The notes beneath the pieces are model-generated. The model was not told where the DNA came from. It made no database searches and was given only the letters and a program-made list of their open reading frames with translations. Shown here piece after piece: positions 1-9,182 of a DNA stretch of 64,000 bases. The stretch's first letter is position 1; every line of letters begins with the position of its first letter. The position numbers and the translations under genes are program-made. Location: positions 1 through 64,000 of the forward strand of contig NZ_FNNQ01000012.1 of assembly GCF_900106775.1 (NCBI RefSeq), written 5' to 3'. The stretch comes from Marininema mesophilum. GTDB lineage: Bacteria > Bacillota > Bacilli > Thermoactinomycetales > DSM-45169.

Positions 1-183
1 AAACAATTTCCTTCTAGTCAGCTATGCTCCGCCTGTGGCTACCGCAATAAGGATGTGAAGAATCTTAACCTGCGAGCATGGACATGCCCTACGTGCCACT
101 CTCACCATGACCGAGACATCAATGCATCCAAGAACATCTTGCAAGAAGGACTTCGTGTACTTGCGGTTGGGCAGACCGTCTAA
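1..183 (+). CDS. TnpB / IS200-IS605 family OrfB transposase-associated nuclease, C-terminal fragment
   Basis: The open frame enters from the left edge and stops at 181-183; 60 residues are visible. They contain the C-terminal zinc ribbon (CSACG, then CPTC about 20 residues later) followed by HDRDINASKNI. In TnpB proteins that last segment carries the third RuvC acidic residue. TnpB is an RNA-guided DNA nuclease encoded by IS200/IS605-type elements. The first two RuvC motifs and the start lie outside the window, so activity cannot be judged. The RNA-like tail and the element right end follow directly. Confidence 0.93.
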   Translation, partial: KQFPSSQLCSACGYRNKDVKNLNLRAWTCPTCHSHHDRDINASKNILQEGLRVLAVGQTV

Positions 184-253
184 GCTTGGAATCGATCCTG
201 TCGGTAGATGGGATCTCCCAAGAATCCCACTGCTTCAACTGTGGGAGTGTCAA
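184..253 (+). mobile_element. Right end of the IS200/IS605-type element, overlapping a candidate omega RNA scaffold
   Basis: Downstream of tnpB, the arms TCCCAC (225-230) and GTGGGA (241-246) can form a hairpin with a 10-nt loop. The tetranucleotide TCAA follows at 250-253. Right ends of IS200/IS605 elements carry a subterminal hairpin and a cleavage tetranucleotide (TCAA in IS608). In TnpB systems the 3' end of the transcript forms the omega RNA, and its guide is the flanking DNA just past the right end, here from about 254. The exact boundary is inferred. Confidence 0.6.
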
Positions 254-319
254 AATGTCATATGTGACTTGTTTTTTTTATGGGGTATTACCAAAATAGG
301 ATATATTTCAAGTTTAAGA

Positions 320-706
320 TTAAATAAAGTAGAGAAGAAGAAACGAGAGAGCGATATCAACGAGACCTAGAATAAAGGTTAAAGAGATAATTAATTGGGT
401 AGCCCAAGCTTTTCGCTCTACTTTACTATCCTCACCATCTGGGGAATCATCAAACTCATGATCTTTTACAATTGATCTCAGAGCGTTATTGCTCATTAGT
501 GTGAATATTTTTGAGAATCCCTTAGCAAAGTTATTGAAAAAACCGCCGTTGATCACGAAATAAGCTGCAGCTATGACTAAAGAGATCAATCCTGTCATAA
601 AAAGTGCGTTAATCCAGCGGATGATTGAACCGTCACTTAGTACCCAAGTAGCAAAGATGCTCATCAAAGTAGCAACGATGATCCACAGAAAACGATTATT
701 AAGCAT
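320..706 (-). CDS. DUF3899-like membrane protein
   Basis: This 128-residue protein has hydrophobic segments near residues 8-22 and 31-52 and a third at the extreme C-terminus. The GGFFNNFAKGF stretch after the second segment resembles the DUF3899 family of small Firmicutes membrane proteins. I chose the ATG at 704-706 because a GAGGGGG ribosome site lies five bases upstream; a start 13 codons earlier lacks one. The central loop (DDSPDGEDSKVERK) is polar and acidic. Function is unknown. It stands alone between the mobile element and the opp locus. Confidence 0.7.
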   Translation of the reverse strand: MLNNRFLWIIVATLMSIFATWVLSDGSIIRWINALFMTGLISLVIAAAYFVINGGFFNNFAKGFSKIFTLMSNNALRSIVKDHEFDDSPDGEDSKVERKAWATQLIISLTFILGLVDIALSFLLLYFI

Positions 707-930
707 GGGATCCCCCTCTCTTATGAGGATTTCAGTGTATCCCAAAAGCAGGAAGGGCGCAATTATGTAATTCTGTATTTTCTCCCTATTTTTTGCCTTC
801 TCTTTTTTCGGTAGTTAAATTCAATTATAATAGGTGAGGCTTCATATGTTAGGACAAGTTGTTGTACGGTAGATCGATTTTCGATATGGAATTTGCTCAG
901 GGTATTCAAGTGATCTGAGGGGGAAGAACG

Positions 931-2559
931 ATGGGTAAAGGGTTTAAGGTAGGATTCATTGGATTGGGGTTAAGTTTGATGTTGTCTGCTTGTAGTGGAG
1001 TGAATAGTGGGACGACTGGTGAGCAGAATGGAGGGGCAGATGCAAAACAAGTGTTGGAAATGAGCATCGCATCAGAGCCCAATAGTCTTGATCCATCCAA
1101 GGCAGTGGATACAGTGGCTTTTGATATCCTAAATAATATTGATGAAGGACTCTTTCGTCTAAATGAAGATAATCGTCCCGAAGAAGCGATTGCTTCGAAG
1201 ATGGAGATCTCCCCAGATAAAAAAGTGTATACCTTTACTTTAAGAGATGCTGAGTGGAGCGATGGAAAACCCATCACAGCAAAGGATTTTGAGTATTCCT
1301 GGAAAAGGACACTCAATCCAAAAACGGCATCGGAATACAGCTATATTCTCTATGCTATCAAAAATGCAGAAGCGTATAATAAAGGGAAAAAATCGGCAAA
1401 GGATGTCGGTGTTAAAGCAGTAGATGATAAAACACTGCGGGTAGAGTTGAAAAACCCAAGCCCCTTCTTTCAAGGGCTAACTGCGTTTCCTGTATTTTTC
1501 CCAGAACGAAAAGACATCGTTGAAAAACATGGTAACAAATACGGTACTGAACCAGACAAAATGGTTACAAACGGCCCCTTTTCTTTATCCGAATGGCAAC
1601 ATGAGCAGAAAGTGCAACTAAAGAAGAGTATGACATACTGGGATCGTAGTGGTGTGGAGTTAGCAACAGCCAATATGTCCATCATGAAAGATACAGCGAC
1701 AGGGGTTAACCTTTACAATACGGGTAAGGCAGACATAACCCAATTGGATGCGGCTCTTTCCGATGCATTTAAAAAGAGCGCAGAGTTTACACCCTTCACG
1801 GGTGCAGTTAGTCAATATATCAGCTTCAATTCAGATAATAAATTCCTCGCAAATACGAAAATTCGTAAAGCGATCAGTTATGCAATTGATCGCGATACAT
1901 TAGCAAAACTTTTAAAGGATGGTTCTAAGCCGGCTACTACTTTTGTACCGCCTACTATTACAGGGACAGATAATGAGAACTTCCGTAAATATGATACTCA
2001 AGGACAAATATATAACCCTACAGAGGCAAAACGTCTTCTGAAAGAGGGGATGAAAGAAGCGGGGTATACTTCTAAGCCAAAGCTATCGATGCTCAGCTAC
2101 GATGATTACCGTAAACAAGCAGCTATTTTTATTCAAGAACAACTAAATACAATCCTGGGTATTGATGTAGAGGTGAATCCACAGCCGTTGAAACAAAAGT
2201 CAGCGAGGGAAACGAGCGGCGATTTCGAGATGTCTCTCATGGGTTGGGGAGCTGATTACAATGACCCTATGACCTTTCTTGATACGATGTTATCGGATAA
2301 CCCTTTTAACACCGGGAATTGGAAAAACAAAGAGTATGATTCGTTGATAAAAAAATCACAGACCAACCCCCACTTCAAAAAACGCTTTAAAGATATGGCG
2401 AAAGCGGAAGGAATCATGCTACAGGATGCAGCGATCGCTCCCGTTCTTTATGGAGGGAAAGTCTTTCTGCAAAAGCAATATGTAAAGGATATTGTACGCC
2501 ATCCTGTCGGTGCAGAATTAAGCCTTAAGTGGGCATACCTAGATGGGAAAACTAAATAA
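931..2559 (+). CDS. oppA: Oligopeptide ABC transporter substrate-binding lipoprotein (OppA type), copy 1
   Basis: A 542-residue SBP_bac_5-family protein that would capture peptides outside the membrane for the OppBCDF importer. The N-terminus is a lipoprotein signal peptide ending in the lipobox LSAC. Family hallmarks include SEPNSLDPS, the LRDAEWSDGKPITAKDFEYSWKR region and NDPMTFLDTM near the C-terminus. A GAGGGGG site precedes the ATG. It has its own terminator, so it is probably transcribed separately from the second, paralogous oppA downstream. Peptide specificity cannot be read from sequence. Confidence 0.94.
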   Translation: MGKGFKVGFIGLGLSLMLSACSGVNSGTTGEQNGGADAKQVLEMSIASEPNSLDPSKAVDTVAFDILNNIDEGLFRLNEDNRPEEAIASKMEISPDKKVYTFTLRDAEWSDGKPITAKDFEYSWKRTLNPKTASEYSYILYAIKNAEAYNKGKKSAKDVGVKAVDDKTLRVELKNPSPFFQGLTAFPVFFPERKDIVEKHGNKYGTEPDKMVTNGPFSLSEWQHEQKVQLKKSMTYWDRSGVELATANMSIMKDTATGVNLYNTGKADITQLDAALSDAFKKSAEFTPFTGAVSQYISFNSDNKFLANTKIRKAISYAIDRDTLAKLLKDGSKPATTFVPPTITGTDNENFRKYDTQGQIYNPTEAKRLLKEGMKEAGYTSKPKLSMLSYDDYRKQAAIFIQEQLNTILGIDVEVNPQPLKQKSARETSGDFEMSLMGWGADYNDPMTFLDTMLSDNPFNTGNWKNKEYDSLIKKSQTNPHFKKRFKDMAKAEGIMLQDAAIAPVLYGGKVFLQKQYVKDIVRHPVGAELSLKWAYLDGKTK

Positions 2560-2575
2560 ATTTATATGATGATGA

Positions 2576-2609
2576 AAAAAGTGCTCTTAAATTGAAGGGC
2601 ACTTTTTTT
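2576..2609 (+). terminator. Rho-independent terminator of oppA copy 1
   Basis: The arms AAAGTGC and GCACTTT form a hairpin about 17 bases after the oppA stop, followed by a T run. Confidence 0.85.
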
Positions 2610-2950
2610 GTGAGCTCCACATGCATGATGACCAATATTTACTAGTTTGATTTTAGGAAACGCAAAGGTTATGATAAGGCTACCTTGTTAATTTAAGCCG
2701 AATTGTGAGAAAATTACTTTCCTTTTACCTAGTGCTACAAAACGAAATTTCTCGAAAAAGGCGGAATAAATCTGCAACATCAAGGAGGAATTTCGGGTTT
2801 TCAGTCGAATTACTATGCCGTGGGTAATAGTATTTTTAATATTTCCTTTGACGGAGAAATGGAATCCGTCTACTACTTTGGTGTTATAGGTCCGTGCGGG
2901 CCATAACAATATATAAAGAAATTTTTCTTAATTCCCAAGGGGGGAAACTC
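2610..2950 (+). promoter_or_regulatory. Long leader of the second opp transcript, with a CodY-like box
   Basis: This 341-base stretch has no convincing gene. It holds a near-consensus CodY box (entered separately) and several short hairpins: TACTAT/ATAGTA (about 2812-2835), GACGGA/TCCGTC (about 2848-2869) and GGTCC/GGGCC just before the ribosome site. I could not place a confident promoter, nor recognise a known riboswitch or T-box. Confidence 0.45.
2701..2715 (+). promoter_or_regulatory. CodY-binding-like box upstream of oppA copy 2
   Basis: AATTGTGAGAAAATT matches 13 of 15 positions of the Bacillus CodY motif AATTTTCWGAAAATT. CodY represses opp and dpp peptide importers in nutrient-rich Bacillus cells, so the location fits. 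Binding is inferred. Confidence 0.6.
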
Positions 2951-4564
2951 ATGCGTAGAAAGTTATATCTTTCTCTCGCTAGTCTAGTAGTTGCTAGTCT
3001 AGCGTTAAGCGGTTGTGGTGGTGTTAAAGATGATACCGCCGGTAAAGATAAGCAAGTGTTCAACATGATCGACACATCCGAACCACCTCAGTTGAACAGT
3101 GCGAAAACGACAGATGCCTCTTCAAATGTTATCCTCAACAACACGATGGAAGGCCTCTATCGCCTAGACAAAAACAACCAGCCCATTCCAGCTATCTCTA
3201 AGGATGTAAAAGTAAGCGATGACAAGAAAACGTACACTTTTACCCTTCGTGACGCTAAATGGAGTGATGGGAAACCGGTTACAGCAAAGGATTTTGAATT
3301 TGCTTGGAAAACGGCCCTCGATCCTAAAACGAAGGCAGAATATAGCTATGTTTTGTATCCGATTAAAGGAGCAAAAGCATACAACAGTAAAAAAGGGAAA
3401 GCAGACGCTGTAGGGGTTAAAGCGGTTGACGATAAAACCTTGGAAGTAAAACTGCAAGACCCGATCCCATACTTCCTTGACTTGACAGCTTTCACCGTTT
3501 ATAAACCGATTCGTGAAGATATCTATAAGAAGTACGGCAAGGCATACGCAACTGAGCCCGATAAAATGGTATACAACGGTCCATTTGTTCTCTCGAAATG
3601 GCAGCACCAAAAAAGCTATGACTATAAGAAGAATGAAAGCTATTGGGATAAAAAGAGTGTGAAATTAAAAGGGATTCATGCGGATATCGTGAAAGATCAA
3701 GGTACGGCGAATAACCTTTACAATACGGGTAAGACAGACTTCGCGCAGTTGGGTGATGAATTTGTTGATAAGTATAAGGGGAAGCCGGATGTAATGCCTT
3801 TCAGAGAAGCATCTACTTTCTATCTCCAATTTAATACTAAAGATAAATTCTTTAAAAATGTGAAGATCCGTAAAGCAATCTCCATGGCAGTTGATCGCAA
3901 TATCCTAACGGATAAGATTCAGAAAAACGGTTCCAAGCCTGCTGGTGCCCTTGTTCCTCCAGTAATTCAAGTAAATGGTGACAAGTCCTTCCGTAGCTTG
4001 ACGAAGGAATATGTGAAGTATGATAAAGCAGGCGCGAAGAAGCTCTTAAAAGAAGGTATGAAAGAAGAAGGAATCAAAAAGATCCCATCTATTGAAATGC
4101 TAGGCTATGATACAAGTGGTGCTAAGAAAGATCAAGAGTATTTGAAAGAACAGTTGAATACCGTATTGGGAATCGATGTGGATTTACGCCCTATGCCCTT
4201 CGACCAGAAATTGGATTTAGAGAATGCAGGCAAATTTCAAATCAGCTATGCTGGTTGGGGTGCAGATTACAATGATCCGATGACTTTCCTCGATTTATGG
4301 GTAACAGGAAACCCGATGAACCGTGGGGATTGGAGCAACGAGAAATTTGATAAGCTTATCGAGAAGTCTAAAGCTAACCCAGACTTTAAGAAGCGGACCG
4401 AGGACTTGAAAAAAGCTGAGGCGGTAATGATGGAGGACGCAGCTATTGCTCCCCTCATGTATCGCACTCGCTTATATTTAAAGAGAACCAATGTCAAAGG
4501 TTTCGCCACTCACCCCTTCGGATCCGACTTTACATTTAAGTGGATTACAATGGAAGATAAGTAA
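2951..4564 (+). CDS. oppA: Oligopeptide ABC transporter substrate-binding lipoprotein (OppA type), copy 2
   Basis: A 537-residue paralogue of copy 1, with the same LRDAKWSDGKPVTAKDFEFAWK and ADYNDPMTFLD landmarks. The signal peptide ends in the lipobox LSGC. I chose the ATG at 2951 because GGGGGG precedes it and it gives a normal lipoprotein leader; an in-frame ATG 19 codons upstream would bury the signal sequence. It heads the oppBCDF genes and is separated from oppB by a T-less hairpin, an arrangement that often lets the binding protein accumulate above the permease. Confidence 0.94.
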   Translation: MRRKLYLSLASLVVASLALSGCGGVKDDTAGKDKQVFNMIDTSEPPQLNSAKTTDASSNVILNNTMEGLYRLDKNNQPIPAISKDVKVSDDKKTYTFTLRDAKWSDGKPVTAKDFEFAWKTALDPKTKAEYSYVLYPIKGAKAYNSKKGKADAVGVKAVDDKTLEVKLQDPIPYFLDLTAFTVYKPIREDIYKKYGKAYATEPDKMVYNGPFVLSKWQHQKSYDYKKNESYWDKKSVKLKGIHADIVKDQGTANNLYNTGKTDFAQLGDEFVDKYKGKPDVMPFREASTFYLQFNTKDKFFKNVKIRKAISMAVDRNILTDKIQKNGSKPAGALVPPVIQVNGDKSFRSLTKEYVKYDKAGAKKLLKEGMKEEGIKKIPSIEMLGYDTSGAKKDQEYLKEQLNTVLGIDVDLRPMPFDQKLDLENAGKFQISYAGWGADYNDPMTFLDLWVTGNPMNRGDWSNEKFDKLIEKSKANPDFKKRTEDLKKAEAVMMEDAAIAPLMYRTRLYLKRTNVKGFATHPFGSDFTFKWITMEDK

Positions 4565-4601
4565 GGGGAAGCTTTATATAACAACTTGAAAGTGGTGCGT
4601 G

Positions 4602-4634
4602 AGAAGGTATATGCCTTGGAGGTATATACCTTCT
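4602..4634 (+). terminator. Intercistronic hairpin between oppA copy 2 and oppB
   Basis: Perfect 11-bp arms AGAAGGTATAT and ATATACCTTCT flank an 11-base loop with no T run after it. It probably protects the upstream message or terminates only partly. Confidence 0.7.
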
Positions 4635-4691
4635 GTGCGCTACCTATTAACCTGTTGAATGATTGTGACTATTATGCGAAAGGAGTTTTGA

Positions 4692-5624
4692 ATGATGGGC
4701 CGTTTTGCTCTTCAGCGGTTTATGTATATGGTTATCACCCTATGGGTGATCATTACTCTTACTTTTTTCTTGATGCACACCATGCCTGGTTCACCATTGC
4801 AACATGAAGATAAACTTCCTCCTGAATTAAAGGAAGAGATCCTCAAGGAATACGGTTTGGATAAACCTTTACCTGTACAGTACGTCACATTTTTGGGTAA
4901 ACTTGCGCAGGCTGATCTAGGCTCTTCTTTTAAGTATGATGGTCGCAGTGTAACAGATTTGATCATGCAGGGTTTTCCAGCTTCCTTACAACTAGGGATT
5001 CAAGCGACAATTATTGGGGTCATTTTTGGAATTATTCTGGGTTGTGTTTCGGCCCTTCGTCGCGGAACCTGGGTGGATAACGTAGCAAATGTTTTTTCAA
5101 TTCTTGGTTACTCCGTACCCAATTTTGTGTTAGCCACTCTTCTTTCATACTATGTTGGGGTGAAGTTGCAATGGCTACCACCTGCTAAGTGGGATGGACC
5201 GGAATATTCAATCTTACCAACCCTTTCGCTGGCTGTGTTGGTGATGGCAACTATTGCCCGTTATATTCGAACCGAGATGCTTGAGGTGTTGGGCCAGGAT
5301 TATATGAAGACAGCAAAGGCGAAGGGGTTAAGTGCACGTACGGCTATTATCAAACATGCTTTACGCAATGCTTTGATTCCTGCAGTTACGGTACTCGGTC
5401 CGCTTATTATCGGTTTGATTACAGGTTCGCTGGTAGTTGAACAGATCTTTGCTATTCCCGGAATGGGTTGGATGTTTGTTGATTCCATTCAGGTCAATGA
5501 CTATACGGTCATTATGGGAATCACCATCTTTTATAGCGCATTAATCATTGTCGGTATGTTTTTGGTGGATGTACTCTATGGGATTATCGATCCTCGGATT
5601 CGTATCGGAGGTGTGCAGGAATGA
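4692..5624 (+). CDS. oppB: Oligopeptide ABC transporter permease OppB
   Basis: A 310-residue inner-membrane permease with about six transmembrane segments. It has the DppB/OppB N-terminal pattern (MHTMPGSP, then LDKPLPVQY) and the cytoplasmic EAA-type loop (about YMKTAKAKGLSARTAIIKHALRNAL) that docks on the ATPases. AAAGGAG at 4679-4685 precedes two consecutive ATGs; either could be used. Its stop overlaps the oppC start, indicating translational coupling. Together with OppC it forms the peptide pore. Confidence 0.95.
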   Translation: MMGRFALQRFMYMVITLWVIITLTFFLMHTMPGSPLQHEDKLPPELKEEILKEYGLDKPLPVQYVTFLGKLAQADLGSSFKYDGRSVTDLIMQGFPASLQLGIQATIIGVIFGIILGCVSALRRGTWVDNVANVFSILGYSVPNFVLATLLSYYVGVKLQWLPPAKWDGPEYSILPTLSLAVLVMATIARYIRTEMLEVLGQDYMKTAKAKGLSARTAIIKHALRNALIPAVTVLGPLIIGLITGSLVVEQIFAIPGMGWMFVDSIQVNDYTVIMGITIFYSALIIVGMFLVDVLYGIIDPRIRIGGVQE

Positions 5625-6559
5625 GTAGTATGAACTCTTCAACTCAGAACTTAACTCCAGAGATGTTTCAACCGATAGAAAGAGATACGCTGGCACAAGA
5701 AGGGGTTTCCAGTAAAAAGATTACCTTTTGGGGTGATGTTTGGCGTCGTTTCCTTAAAAATAAAGGTGCATTAATCGGAGCTCTCCTTTTGTTGGTGATT
5801 GGGATTTTGGCTATTGTAGGACCAGAGATTCATTCCTATTCGTATCGATCTGTGAATTACGACTTAATCAATAAGGAAGCTTTTGGTGATCACTGGTTTG
5901 GTACAGATGGCGCTGGTCGAGACGTTTGGACACGAACATGGTATGGGGCTGGAATTTCGCTCTTAATTGCTTTCTTGGCCACGGCCTTTGACTTGTTTAT
6001 TGGTGTTCCCTATGGATGTATTTCAGGGTATTATGGTGGTAAGGTCGATAATTGGATGCAGCGGATTATCGAAGTTTTATATGGTATACCAAATTTAATT
6101 GTCATTATCTTGTTATTGTTATGGATGAAACCCGGGATTATTGCGATTGCCCTTGCTCTAGGAATTACAGGGTGGATTACGATGGCCCGAGTGGTTCGTG
6201 GGCAAATGCTTAAATTGAAGTCCCAGGAATACGTGTTGGCTGCTCGTACGTTAGGTGCTAGCACTCGCCGTATGCTAACCAAGCACATGCTTCCTAACGT
6301 CTTGGGGCCCGTCATTATTACCATTATGTTTTCCATCCCAACAGCCATCTTTTTTGAAGCATTTCTTGCTTTTATCGGTTTGGGGATTCGTCCACCAGAA
6401 GCGAGTCTAGGTGTATTAATCAATGATGGGTATAAAGTATTACAGTTGTTCCCCTATCAGTTGTTTTTCCCAGCTTTGGTACTTTCATTGATCATGTTTA
6501 GTTTCAACCTAGTGGGTGACGGTTTGCGTGATGCGCTCGATCCGAAATTGCGTCAATAA
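5621..6559 (+). CDS. oppC: Oligopeptide ABC transporter permease OppC
   Basis: A 312-residue permease and partner of OppB. After a cytoplasmic N-terminus it has the OppC-type first segment (KNKGALIGALLLLVIG), the FGTDGAGRDVWTR motif typical of DppC/OppC, and an EAA loop around QEYVLAARTLGASTRRMLTKHMLPN. It starts inside the oppB stop codon (ATGA overlap) and is followed after 20 bases by oppD. Confidence 0.95.
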   Translation: MSSMNSSTQNLTPEMFQPIERDTLAQEGVSSKKITFWGDVWRRFLKNKGALIGALLLLVIGILAIVGPEIHSYSYRSVNYDLINKEAFGDHWFGTDGAGRDVWTRTWYGAGISLLIAFLATAFDLFIGVPYGCISGYYGGKVDNWMQRIIEVLYGIPNLIVIILLLLWMKPGIIAIALALGITGWITMARVVRGQMLKLKSQEYVLAARTLGASTRRMLTKHMLPNVLGPVIITIMFSIPTAIFFEAFLAFIGLGIRPPEASLGVLINDGYKVLQLFPYQLFFPALVLSLIMFSFNLVGDGLRDALDPKLRQ

Positions 6560-6579
6560 ATAAGGAAGGAGGAATTCCT

Positions 6580-7608
6580 ATGGATCGTAAGAATGTGTTG
6601 GAAGTGAAGGATCTTCATGTCTCATTTCATACCTACAATGGTGAAGTACAAGCTGTACGGGGTGTCTCCTTCGAAGTGAAGAATGGAGAGACGGTAGCGA
6701 TTGTAGGAGAATCTGGTTGTGGAAAGAGTGTTACTTCTCAAAGTATTATGCGATTGATTCCTCAACCACCGGGTGTCATTAAACACGGGGAAATCCTATT
6801 TGAAGGAAATGATTTAACGAAGCTTCCTGAGAAGAAAATGGAGGAAATGCGTGGGAAGGAAATCGCGATGATTTTCCAAGATCCGATGACTTCGTTAAAC
6901 CCGACGATGACAGTGGGTAAGCAGATCATGGAAGGGTTGATCAAACATCAGAAGCTTGGCAAGGCAGAAGCAAGGCAGAAGGCCCTTGAGATGTTACGCC
7001 TTGTAGGTATTCCCAGTCCGGATTCGCGGATCAATCAATATCCCCATCAGTTTAGTGGTGGGATGCGGCAACGGGCGATGATCGCGATAGCGCTCTCTTG
7101 TGCTCCAAAGCTGTTGATAGCGGATGAGCCGACAACCGCTTTGGATGTGACCATTCAAGCTCAGATCTTGCACTTGATGAACGACTTGAAGGAGAAGATG
7201 GATACATCCATCATTCTAATTACCCATGATTTGGGTGTTGTGGCTGAGACAGCGGATCGTGTTGTGGTGATGTATGCAGGTAAGGTAGTAGAAACAGGTA
7301 CTGTGGAAGAAATCTTCTACAAACCACGCCATCCCTATACCTGGGGTCTGATGGGTTCGATGCCTCGCCTCAACCTGTCGCGTGATACCGAACTTTCACC
7401 GATTCTGGGAACTCCGCCAAACCTTCTCACACCACCGAAGGGATGTCCTTTTGCAAGCCGGTGTGAGCATGCGATGCAAGTATGTAAAGAGCATATGCCT
7501 GAAACGACAAATTCTTCTGACTCTCATCAAGTAGCATGTTGGCTTGAGCACCCGATGGCAAAGCCTGTAGATATTCCCCATGACGTGGTAGGAGGGGTTT
7601 CCAAATGA
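6580..7608 (+). CDS. oppD: Oligopeptide ABC transporter ATP-binding protein OppD
   Basis: A 342-residue cytoplasmic ATPase of the peptide importer. It shows Walker A GESGCGKS, Q-loop FQDPMTSLNP, signature FSGGMRQR, Walker B LLIADEPT and the H-loop ITHD. The C-terminal oligopeptide/dipeptide extension carries a cysteine cluster (CPFASRCEHAMQVC, then a further Cys) that in related proteins binds an Fe-S cluster. GGAGG lies upstream. The 3' end overlaps oppF by four bases. Confidence 0.96.
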   Translation: MDRKNVLEVKDLHVSFHTYNGEVQAVRGVSFEVKNGETVAIVGESGCGKSVTSQSIMRLIPQPPGVIKHGEILFEGNDLTKLPEKKMEEMRGKEIAMIFQDPMTSLNPTMTVGKQIMEGLIKHQKLGKAEARQKALEMLRLVGIPSPDSRINQYPHQFSGGMRQRAMIAIALSCAPKLLIADEPTTALDVTIQAQILHLMNDLKEKMDTSIILITHDLGVVAETADRVVVMYAGKVVETGTVEEIFYKPRHPYTWGLMGSMPRLNLSRDTELSPILGTPPNLLTPPKGCPFASRCEHAMQVCKEHMPETTNSSDSHQVACWLEHPMAKPVDIPHDVVGGVSK

Positions 7609-8612
7609 GCGCAGTAGAACCGAAAGTGGAAAAAATCCTCGAGGTACAACAGGTCAAGAAGCATTTTAATGTAGGACGTGGCCAAGTCGTTCAAGCTGTC
7701 GATAACGTATCCTTTGATGTTTACAAAGGGGAAACACTGGGCTTGGTAGGGGAGTCCGGTTGTGGAAAATCGACCATTGGACGGACCATCATCCGTCTTT
7801 ACGAAGCAACCGATGGTAATATTAACTTCAAGGGTAAAATGACCAAAGATCTCAAAGGTAAAAATCTGAAGCAATTTAACCGTGAAATGCAGATGATTTT
7901 CCAAGATCCTTATGCTTCATTGAACCCACGGATGACAGTTGGGGATATCATTGCTGAAGGTTTAGATATCCATGAGTTGGCTAAAGGTAAGGAACGCCGG
8001 GATAAGGTAGTAGAACTTTTGAAAACGGTTGGTCTCAACGAAGAACATGCAGATCGCTTCCCTCATGAATTCTCGGGTGGCCAGCGGCAACGAATTGGGA
8101 TTGCCCGTGCACTAGCAGTAGATCCTGATTTCATCATTGCGGATGAGCCGATTTCTGCGTTGGATGTATCGATCCAGGCACAGGTCGTTAACCTGATGAA
8201 AAAATTGCAACGGGAAAAAGGACTTACGTATCTCTTTATCGCTCATGATCTGTCCATGGTGAAATATATCAGTGATCGTGTGGGTGTCATGTATCTTGGT
8301 AATATGGTTGAGCTAGCGGATAGCCAGGAACTTTACGACAATCCACTCCATCCGTATACTGAAGCACTTTTGTCCGCGGTTCCAATTCCAGATCCGGAAA
8401 CCGAGAAACGAAAAGAGCGTATCATCTTAAAAGGGGATGTACCAAGCCCTATCGATCCGCCAAGTGGTTGCCGTTTTCGCACACGTTGCCCTAAAGCGAT
8501 GGGCATTTGTGCGCAGGAAATCCCAACATGGCAAGAGGTTCGTCCTCTACACTGGGTTTCCTGCCACTTGTATCAAGAAGAATCCTTGAAAAAAGAAGAA
8601 GGCGTGAAGTAA
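7605..8612 (+). CDS. oppF: Oligopeptide ABC transporter ATP-binding protein OppF
   Basis: A 335-residue second ATPase that pairs with OppD. Walker A is GESGCGKS, the Q-loop FQDPYASLNPR, the signature FSGGQRQR and Walker B FIIADEP. The C-terminal region again has the cysteine pattern of peptide-transport ATPases (CRFRTRCPKAMGIC, then SCH). It starts inside the oppD stop and is the last gene of the operon, with a strong hairpin downstream. Confidence 0.96.
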   Translation: MSAVEPKVEKILEVQQVKKHFNVGRGQVVQAVDNVSFDVYKGETLGLVGESGCGKSTIGRTIIRLYEATDGNINFKGKMTKDLKGKNLKQFNREMQMIFQDPYASLNPRMTVGDIIAEGLDIHELAKGKERRDKVVELLKTVGLNEEHADRFPHEFSGGQRQRIGIARALAVDPDFIIADEPISALDVSIQAQVVNLMKKLQREKGLTYLFIAHDLSMVKYISDRVGVMYLGNMVELADSQELYDNPLHPYTEALLSAVPIPDPETEKRKERIILKGDVPSPIDPPSGCRFRTRCPKAMGICAQEIPTWQEVRPLHWVSCHLYQEESLKKEEGVK

Positions 8613-8629
8613 TAACGATGAGTAACATA

Positions 8630-8678
8630 AAAGACAACCGCTTCCTAGAATGTACATATCTAGGAAGCGGTTGTCTTT
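8630..8678. terminator. Bidirectional terminator between oppF and yutI
   Basis: A perfect 20-bp inverted repeat (arms start AAAGACAACCG and end CGGTTGTCTTT) lies between two convergent genes. The T tract is partly within the stem, so it can serve both strands. Confidence 0.8.
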
Positions 8679-8694
8679 GTTCATAAAAAAAGCG

Positions 8695-8922
8695 TTATAG
8701 CACCTGTTCAACTTCTGTAATTCCAGGAATTTCTTCAACCAAAGCACGTTCGATCCCTGCTTTGAGGGTGATGGTGGAACTAGGGCAGCTACCGCAAGCA
8801 CCGAGGAGGCGAACCTTAACGATCCCCTCTTCAATATCGACGAGTTCAACGTCGCCACCGTCACGTTGAATGAATGGACGTAGTTTATCTAGAACTTCTT
8901 GTACTTGTTCTCTCATGATCAT
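8695..8922 (-). CDS. yutI: NifU C-terminal-domain iron-sulfur protein (YutI/Nfu type)
   Basis: A 75-residue protein consisting only of the NifU C-terminal domain, a scaffold or carrier that delivers Fe-S clusters to apoproteins. The cluster-binding CxxC (CGSC) is present and preceded by the family pattern IQRDGGDVELVD. The length matches stand-alone Bacillus Nfu proteins. AAAGGAG lies upstream; the first ATG and one two codons in are both possible. yuzD, yuzB and the HesB protein yutM are nearby, as in Bacillus subtilis. Confidence 0.93.
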   Translation of the reverse strand: MIMREQVQEVLDKLRPFIQRDGGDVELVDIEEGIVKVRLLGACGSCPSSTITLKAGIERALVEEIPGITEVEQVL

Positions 8923-9182
8923 GCTCCTTTCAGCAAAAGTCCCCTAAGGTGTGTGGGCATACTTTGCTCAACATTTATTTTAGATCGAAGTGCGTTTAAA
9001 ATCAATCGGCATGACGGAAATTCGAGTTCTTCCCTTACTAGTATAGCGGAAACAATGGGAATTGTCTCTACAGCACTTTAACGCAGTAATCAGATCGTTT
9101 TTATCGGAATGAAAAACATGTTAGGATAAGGTGGATATTATAATATGATACAGACGATAACCATCAGGAAGAGGGCTGACTG

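Noticed and set aside
8923..9182. S-box or CymR site before mccA-mccB
   Set aside because: No SAM-aptamer core and no convincing CymR consensus could be found.
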